Made by a program: the position numbers and the translations under genes
Assembly: GCA_032164295.1 (NCBI GenBank)
Contig: JAJHTX010000012.1
Location: 1,302,001-1,366,000, forward strand
DNA: 64,000 nucleotides
Reading direction: 5' to 3'
DNA from: Inonotus obliquus
Taxonomy: Eukaryota; Basidiomycota; Agaricomycetes; Hymenochaetales; Hymenochaetaceae
Part shown: in pieces, positions 58,697 through 64,000 of the stretch
Position numbering within the stretch: position 1 is the stretch's first letter
How the letters are laid out: every line of letters starts with the position of its first letter
Notes under the pieces: model-generated
The model's input: only the letters and a program-made list of their open reading frames with translations
Databases searched by the model: none
What the model was told of the DNA's origin: nothing

Positions 58697-59322
58697 ATGT
58701 CGGACTCGGGAGGTGTCCAACAAGGCGTCGAGCGCCTCTCACTCCACAATGACAATAAGGAATGGCATCCGATGTGCGTGCACCGATATCCTCGCCGTAC
58801 TTGCCTAATAGTATTCTGCACCATAGAAACGAGCATTGGGCATATGGCTTCCACCTCAAGCATCGTGTCATCCATAAAATTGCTCGAAAGCTTGGATTGT
58901 CATGGAAATCGGATCCAGGTGGTGTTCTTGATATCGTGGATGACCATATCGAGGACACCTCCGGTGTATGGTATTGGAACACCATAGTTCACCGTCGTGG
59001 ACGGTGTTCTTTGATCGTTACCTTCGCGGAAGACGATGGACGTAAGAGGTTTGAGAAAATCAAGTTCTCTCTCGAGGCTATTGACCGGGTGCGGAGGGCG
59101 ATGAGGCTCCCGAAGGGAACGAAACCCAAGTGGAATGATACCACTGGAAAGCAGCAGGACGGGGATACGGAACTCAGTAGCGATGATGAGGAGTGGCCGA
59201 ACAATGAGATCATGACGACGGCTAGAGACACTATCGAGCTCATGGAGCAAGCGGGAGCCTTCAATACGACGACCTATTCGGTGGATGAAGGGATACCCAG
59301 AGGTGCTCTGATTGGATTCTGA
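58697..59322 (+). CDS. Array gene B6 (type B, intact)
   Basis: Exons 58697-58773 and 58827-59322 give 190 aa. Exon 1 equals that of B2 (MSDSGGVQQGVERLSLHNDN). Exon 2 reads INEHWAYGFHLKHRVIHKIA (the usual V of WVYGF is A), then RKLGLSWKSDPGGVLDIVDD, HRRGRCSLIVTFAEDDGRKR, a GTKPKWND motif where other copies have WYD, and EGIPRGALIGF. Sequence identity with B2 stops near 58,770, and from about 58,990 it matches B5 instead, so the gene looks mosaic. Confidence 0.77.
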
Positions 59323-60057
59323 GTGGCGGCTCATTTCACCTTCTGCTTAACATGCCAGTGCCCCGTTAGTTCTTCAATGCAATGCTTCTACGTAGTTCGT
59401 TGCCTGTATCTTCCATGGCCTTTGAATCATAGAGTCGAGGTTCGAGTGCCCTTGTCCTTCTCATGTCAGATGAATCTCAATGGAGAATGGGGAAATCCCG
59501 AACGTTGCTCTGGCGTCGAAATAAATGGTCTTTGGCAAGTGAGCGTCGATGCATACCCGACAGTGTCATGGACTTTTGCTCACCAATTCTCTTCATGATA
59601 TCCAATAAACTCGTCGCATGTAAGTTCTGTTCCCATCTATTCCGATATACTCCCAGTTCTGCAACAGAGTTCTTATCGTCGTTTGGAAGAAATGGGCCGA
59701 GAAGTAGATCAATATTAATGCAACGACGGCCGTCTGCGCATGTGTAACCTGAGGGTATCCTAGGGATGGGATAGCATCAAGACCGTGACGCAGTCATCCG
59801 GCATTGGGTAGACCATTTGTGATCGTAAGGATTTGTATGTACGGTCCTGTTCTATGTAATGTTGACAAGGTCGACTTGGACTCGGACATTCAATACTGAT
59901 GGCTGTAGCGCAGCAGGAAAACTGTGGTGACGAGCGTGTCAAGTCACGTACCAACGTCACAGCAATTGATCAATCTGTATCTTTCCCTTCATCGCTTCAT
60001 CGCTTCTTGCAATGCCACCCTTCTTACGAGTCCATAGCAGCTTCGTTTCTTAATATG
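59323..60057. repeat. Repeated 3' flank after B6
   Basis: Same family of flank as after the other type B genes (GCATACCCGACAGTGTCATG). Its right end resembles the sequence before the other DUF2461 fragments (GTCACGTACCAACGTCACAG). No gene. Confidence 0.45.
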
Positions 60058-60860
60058 CGAAGAAATGAGAAGACGATGAAGGATACTTCTGGTAGCAGCA
60101 ACGCTAGGAGGGCCGAGTCCAAGTCCTGGAATGATCATACGCTCTATGACGGAAGCAAACGCAAGAACGAATCTGCGAGCTATACAGAGACTGGTAAGGA
60201 TGAGAGTACCGGAAAGAAGGAAGACGATGCGATTTCTCTGGATAGGTGCATGCTTGATGACTTTGACTTTGGCGGGTTAGCTTGTAAGAGAAGTCGTGTA
60301 TAAAGGTTTTACAGATCACGGTGTGTCTCAATCTATTCGTTCTGCGACATCCTGATTGCGTCGACAGGACATGGTGTGTTTCTGTGCGAATGGATACAAA
60401 AATGCCAATGTCGTGGGTAGCTAGGCTTGAGCTTCGCGGTGATTCCACCTTCTGCAATTGCTCAGCAACAGGCGATTTTTTCCTTACAGAGCCTGTGAAT
60501 CAACTCGTGGAGAAGGAATGGAAGTACTTTATTCGCAGAAACTGATTCATGAGGACCACCCCTAGCACCTATTGACGTAGTGCATCGCATCTATCGAGGC
60601 GTTCGATTAGTAACGACAAAGACAGCGTACAAGGCGAGCATATCTATATCTTCTCGCGGGTATTTGCTGATTGTTCGTGCTGTAATATGCAGACGGGCAA
60701 CATTTTTGGAAGGGACGAACAGGTCTTAAAGACGGTATGTAAGACTCGCGAGTTCGTGTTTCGACACCTTTCATTTCAGTCCGCTGATTTCACAGTTCCT
60801 TTTCTAGCTTTACGGTTAATGTTCCTTATCACTCTTCTTGACGTCTGAGTGATACTGATG
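60058..60860 (+). pseudogene. DUF2461 pseudogene fragment 5 (longest)
   Basis: Covers most of the intact gene in shortened form. It keeps the N-terminus (MRRNEKTMKDTSGSSNARRA for MARNSKVKKTSNGNG), DAISLDRCMLDDFDFGG for VISLNSDTLDDPDFDA, and CATCCTGATTGCGTCGACAG. Next comes EPVNQLVEKEWKYFIR, then GCATCGCATCTATCGAGGCG (YRIYRDV) and GGCAACATTTTTGGAAGGGA (NIFGRD). A stop follows the Lys/Arg-rich segment, another follows YFIRRN, and introns are eroded. It precedes nuclease-like gene 2, as fragment 1 precedes nuclease-like gene 1. Confidence 0.83.
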
Positions 60861-61332
60861 GATACCACTCTTGATGGTGAGGCACTTTGTGGGTTGCTGA
60901 CCACCGTTTCTTGAGATCGGATACCCGTATCATCAAGCCAATGCCGGAATGCGAGAAAGCCACCAATCTATATATCCTTAAGCTACTGCGTCGTTGCATC
61001 ATGGGTTATCCCGAATCACAATGAAGGGAATCCGCAGCAAATCAAGTGAGTGGACGAAGGTGCTGGACTCGGCGAGGTGATGGTTTTTATCATATCGTAA
61101 AATTGATTTCAGCTCGGCATTCAATTGCGCATTGATACATGAAATATTTCAAGATTACAACATTTTTTGCGCCATGCATAAGACATACGACATGGAAGTT
61201 AAACAAACAAAATCACGTTGGAAGAATATGTGGTAGCAGCAATACCGGTGCCGCTGTGTGACCTCAGAAGTGTCAGTCTTCCCTTCGGCGACATTAGCAG
61301 GAACTTTTACAATAGGCAAAGAACTACTCACT
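60861..61332. other. Spacer between DUF2461 fragment 5 and nuclease-like gene 2
   Basis: No gene is seen; 3' side of the minus-strand nuclease-like gene. Confidence 0.4.
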
Positions 61333-62178
61333 CTAGCGTGCGTTACCGAACATGCGCAAGGATCCGTGCAAGTTGAAAATCGCCTCCAGCATTTCTTGCA
61401 TCGCAATGTCACTTTCGGGGGTTCCAAGTTCGTAACTTATCAATATCTCCTGTTGTTCATGCTCTTCCTCTTCTTCGGGAGGAGCATAGGTGGCGTCCTT
61501 ATTTACCGAGAGTGGCTTGATCCCCAAGTTGTCCGGATTATATACCTTCCATCCCCAAAATTGACCAGAGGCATATATGCCCACCACCTCCCTCTTCTTC
61601 TTCCGCCTCTCACTTGGCTTGCTGAAGAAGAGCCTCACTTGTTGAATAAGGTCAATTCTTGCCTCGAGAAGTCCTGCTTCAATTCCATCGAATGTGTCAC
61701 TTTCAGGTGGAGGCTTTATCTCCGCAAACGCAACATATTTCTGATGAACAAGAGCCCCAGTATGATTCGGACCTGGCTCCGGCTGATCATGCACTTGATC
61801 TTGAGCCTGAGAGACACCGGGCCCCTTTGGCTTCCGTGCTGAGCGGCGGGTGGGTTGGGCTGATGACCGAGCTTTACGACGTGCCTCTGAAACACGGATC
61901 AGTGTGAAATCTGGAACCAGGCAGCGTTCCTCCGTGGTTTGATCTTGGTTGCGAACAACACTTGTTATCCAGCGCTGCGGGCATGGCACCAAGGTCGTAG
62001 TGTAATCGCATAGCTTAGCCAATACACAGTTCCATACCGAATACCAGAAATGCTCCTGGCCACGATATTTCCTATATGTTGGTTGCTTCCGTCGCTCATC
62101 GATATGCTTGAGGATTAGACGCATTTCCAGCCTGAGCTTCTGTTGCCATTTATCAGTAGCCAACAGAACATCAGACAT
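61333..62178 (-). CDS. PD-(D/E)XK nuclease-like protein 2
   Basis: Seen: MSDVLLATDKWQQKLRLEMR, then YRGQEHFWYSVWNCVLAKLC, LVPCPQRWITSVV, CLVPDFTLIRVSE with Pro89-Asp90, a Lys/Pro-rich insert, and YVAFAEIKPPPES with Glu153-Ile-Lys155. VVGIYASGQFWGWKVYNPDN and the end IAMQEMLEAIFNLHGSLRMF correspond to those of protein 1. About 281 aa from this Met. An upstream exon ending DTSSSQ with a GTGCGC donor could add residues (acceptor TATGCAG|TTCACAATAGAC). It lacks the long acidic repeat of protein 1. Catalytic residues of the PD-(D/E)XK fold are kept in both, so a nuclease or nuclease-derived role is likely. Divergent from gene C. Confidence 0.7.
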   Translation of the reverse strand: MSDVLLATDKWQQKLRLEMRLILKHIDERRKQPTYRKYRGQEHFWYSVWNCVLAKLCDYTTTLVPCPQRWITSVVRNQDQTTEERCLVPDFTLIRVSEARRKARSSAQPTRRSARKPKGPGVSQAQDQVHDQPEPGPNHTGALVHQKYVAFAEIKPPPESDTFDGIEAGLLEARIDLIQQVRLFFSKPSERRKKKREVVGIYASGQFWGWKVYNPDNLGIKPLSVNKDATYAPPEEEEEHEQQEILISYELGTPESDIAMQEMLEAIFNLHGSLRMFGNAR

Positions 62179-62760
62179 GTCTATTGTGAACTGCATACAA
62201 ACAGGTTGAAGTATTATGGCATGCTCGACCAAAGTCAGAGTAAGGAAGCGCACCTGAGATGATGAAGTATCCAAGAATGGGACAAAGTTGGTTCAGCAGC
62301 TGGTTTGCTTACACTGTGAAGAACAAAGGTTGAAAGGAGGTAGTTACATATCAATTCGCTAGATTCAGGCTTTTTATTCGTTCCAGAGTGATGTGGCTTC
62401 TGCCACACTTAGGCCCATGTGTACGTTCCCAAAAGATTTCAGCGAGACACTAAAATTGCCGGATTGGAATTAATGTGGATTCAATGCTGAAGGAATTGTT
62501 ATCTGTGGCTGTCACTTGTAGACTTAAGAAAGGTGGCAGCCGTGTGTAATATGAGATACATATATTGGTGCTGTGGCTTGCCATTCAGGAGTTCATTGCC
62601 ATTTCAGCTAGGTCTACCCCCCGAGATACGTAAACGTGACGGAAGTTTATCAGGTCACGGGACCATAGGTTCCAAGCCACAGCGAATGGTATAAAATCAA
62701 CCAAGTTCAGGTTCTCCCACCCACTCACCAACCCTCATACTCTACGACCCATTGAACGTC
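62179..62760. promoter_or_regulatory. Divergent region between nuclease-like gene 2 and C
   Basis: Contains GGTTCCAAGCCAC (62668-62680), one inserted base away from the A1 and A2 element, and TATAAAAT at 62690-62697, 64 bp before the C start. No other gene. Confidence 0.5.
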
Positions 62761-63452
62761 ATGGCCGAGCATATCCAGAAAGGCGTAGAACATCTTTCCA
62801 TCCACCCAGATGAGTCGAGCAAAAAACTTACGTACGTAAAGCATGTCTCCTGTTTTCTGGTTGAGCTCTGATCGCTCCTTAAAGCCCGTTAAAGTGCATG
62901 CCCAAGGAATGGGTTTATGGATTCCACCTGAAGAACAGGATTGTCCGTCGCTTTGCCAGAAAGTACAATCTTCGATATCGCACCGCGAGTTTTGATACCC
63001 TATGCCGTGTGAGTGACCATATCATGGCCGTCTCTGGTGTTTGGTTCAGAGTCCGTGCGATCTCCTCTCGCGGAAGATCAAGCCGGGTCCTCTTCTTCGC
63101 GGAAAGCAAACAAAAAAGTCTCCAGAACCTCCGATTCACGAAAGACGAGATGGACAAAGTACGACAGGCCATGGAGTTGCCTGAAGGAACAGAGCCAAAA
63201 TGGTACGAGGTCAGCGAAAATTACACCGCTGAGGAGGAAGAAGGACGCAGCAGTGATGATTCGGAGTGGGACTCAGATAATCCGGGGCGCGGCTCTGCAA
63301 AGAGGTACGCGGATGTGTACGACAGTGATAGCGATTGCTGCATGAACAGTGACGGGGACTGCGACTGCGACTGCGAGAGTGACGAGATAGAAGTAGAGGG
63401 CGAAGCTGAGGGGGACAGGAAGTCTAATTGTGAGACCACAGTCATTAGGTGA
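62761..63452 (+). CDS. Array gene C (diverged member, intact)
   Basis: About 205-210 aa. Exon 1 MAEHIQKGVEHLSIHPDESS keeps the family motif. The intron is at the same site but phase 0 (TAC|GTAAAG), and two acceptors are possible, before CMPKEW or before EW. The core EWVYGFHLKNRIVRRFARKY mixes type A (KNR, KYNL) and type B (GFHLK) features. LFFAESKQKSLQNLRFTKDE replaces the DDGRKR block; PEGTEPKWYEVSENYTAEEE and an Asp/Cys-rich tail (DSDSDCCMNSDGDCDCDCES) follow. It sits opposite nuclease-like gene 2 just as A2 sits opposite gene 1. It may represent an older lineage of the family. Confidence 0.72.
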
Positions 63453-63839
63453 ACAGCTACTGGGTATCTGGGATTGGGTCATGTACTTACAGTTGCGCAA
63501 GAACTTGCTCTTCTTTGACCTGTTTCTATTATTCTATTATAATTCGTGTCTTTCTACGTGTGGATCAACGTGACAATGGAAGATTTTTACTCGTGGCCCA
63601 TCTTATGCGTCTGGCGTTAGGAACAGCCACTGTTTTTTTTTCATCTAAGCGATTATGCGAGGATTTTATCTGGTGATTAAACAGCCCGAACCATGAAACT
63701 GCAAAGTCGTCTCACAATACTCGTAACAATGCTGGGCACCTTTGAAGCCACAAACAGAACAGGTAATCCTCATTAAAAATTCTGCTTGTCCTCAATTCAC
63801 CACTGTTTCGAAACCGGGCAAGCCCTAACTAGAGAAACG
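63453..63839. other. Spacer between C and the last B copy
   Basis: No gene is seen. The sequence does not obviously match the A-B spacers of the array. Confidence 0.4.
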
Positions 63840-64000
63840 CCTATCGTGTCGGAAGCTATCCCTCCATCCACACTGACGATAAGGAGTCGCATCGGAAGTG
63901 AGTTCACCAGTATCCTCGCCATAATTGCCTAATATTCTATCATAGAAAAGAGCACTGGGTGTACGGCTTCCACTTCAAGCATCGCACCATTCATAAAATC
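63840..64000 (+). pseudogene. Array gene B7, 5' part, runs off the window
   Basis: Exon 1 is shortened and has GTG in place of the ATG (GTGTCGGAAGCTATCCCTCC). The type B intron follows (GTGAGTTCACCAGTATCCTC to ATCATAG). Exon 2 begins KEHWVYGFHFKHRTIHKI and leaves the window. No start codon is visible, so it is probably a pseudogene, although the missing part could change that view. Confidence 0.6.

Noticed and set aside
39481..64000. Identification of the array as a known spore-killer or meiotic driver (Spok or wtf type)
   Set aside because: The repeated arrangement and nuclease-like neighbours are suggestive, but none of the array proteins shows the domains or motifs of those families.
39481..64000. 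CRISPR-like or satellite array
   Set aside because: The repeats are whole two-exon genes with flanks, not short direct repeats with unique spacers.

Overview
The window is nuclear DNA of a filamentous basidiomycete, most likely an Agaricomycete. The evidence is the short GT-AG introns (mostly 45-75 nt) in nearly every gene, some micro-exons, and gene types such as a FunK1-type kinase, an ERT1 zinc-cluster factor, an intracellular GH1 beta-glucosidase and a class I myosin remnant. Coordinates of spliced genes below span start to stop codon including introns; exon joins were worked out by eye from reading frame and splice sites.

Left part (1-39 kb) is ordinary gene-dense sequence. In order: the 3' part of a leucine-rich-repeat gene (+); ERT1 (-); a GH1 beta-glucosidase (-) head to head with a Gfo/Idh/MocA oxidoreductase (+); MIC10 of the mitochondrial MICOS complex (-); a multi-pass membrane protein (+); phosphoinositide phospholipase C (+); a serine-rich unknown (-); a small proline-rich protein (-); two tandem multi-pass membrane proteins (+) with an N-terminus like that of the 14.5 kb gene; a FunK1-type kinase (+); a tiny single-span protein (+); SOF1/DCAF13 (-); and a DUF2461/TIGR02453 gene (+). 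Stretches at 12.1-14.5 kb and 16.3-20 kb hold no gene I can support firmly.

Right part (39-64 kb) is an accessory, recombining region built around one protein family that I do not recognise. Two sister types alternate on the + strand: type A (about 195 aa, acidic tail) and type B (about 190 aa, C-terminus ending GALIGF or similar). Both have a short first exon with a KGVERLSLH-like motif, then an intron, then a core with W-V-Y-G-F, FAEDDGRKR and GTKPKWYD motifs. There are six A copies, five B copies (one broken), a diverged member (type C) and a further B copy running off the right edge. Decayed pieces of the neighbouring DUF2461 gene occur repeatedly between the pairs. Two paralogous PD-(D/E)XK nuclease-like genes lie on the - strand, each divergent from an A or C gene. 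The array shows frameshifts, nonsense codons, a recent 1.2 kb segmental duplication, a clean 32-bp micro-inversion across a splice acceptor, a MITE with perfect terminal inverted repeats, and a myosin-I pseudogene.

How the array genes act is unknown. Their paired amplification, decay and link to nuclease-like genes suggest a rapidly evolving lineage-specific system, but no biochemical role can be read from the sequence.
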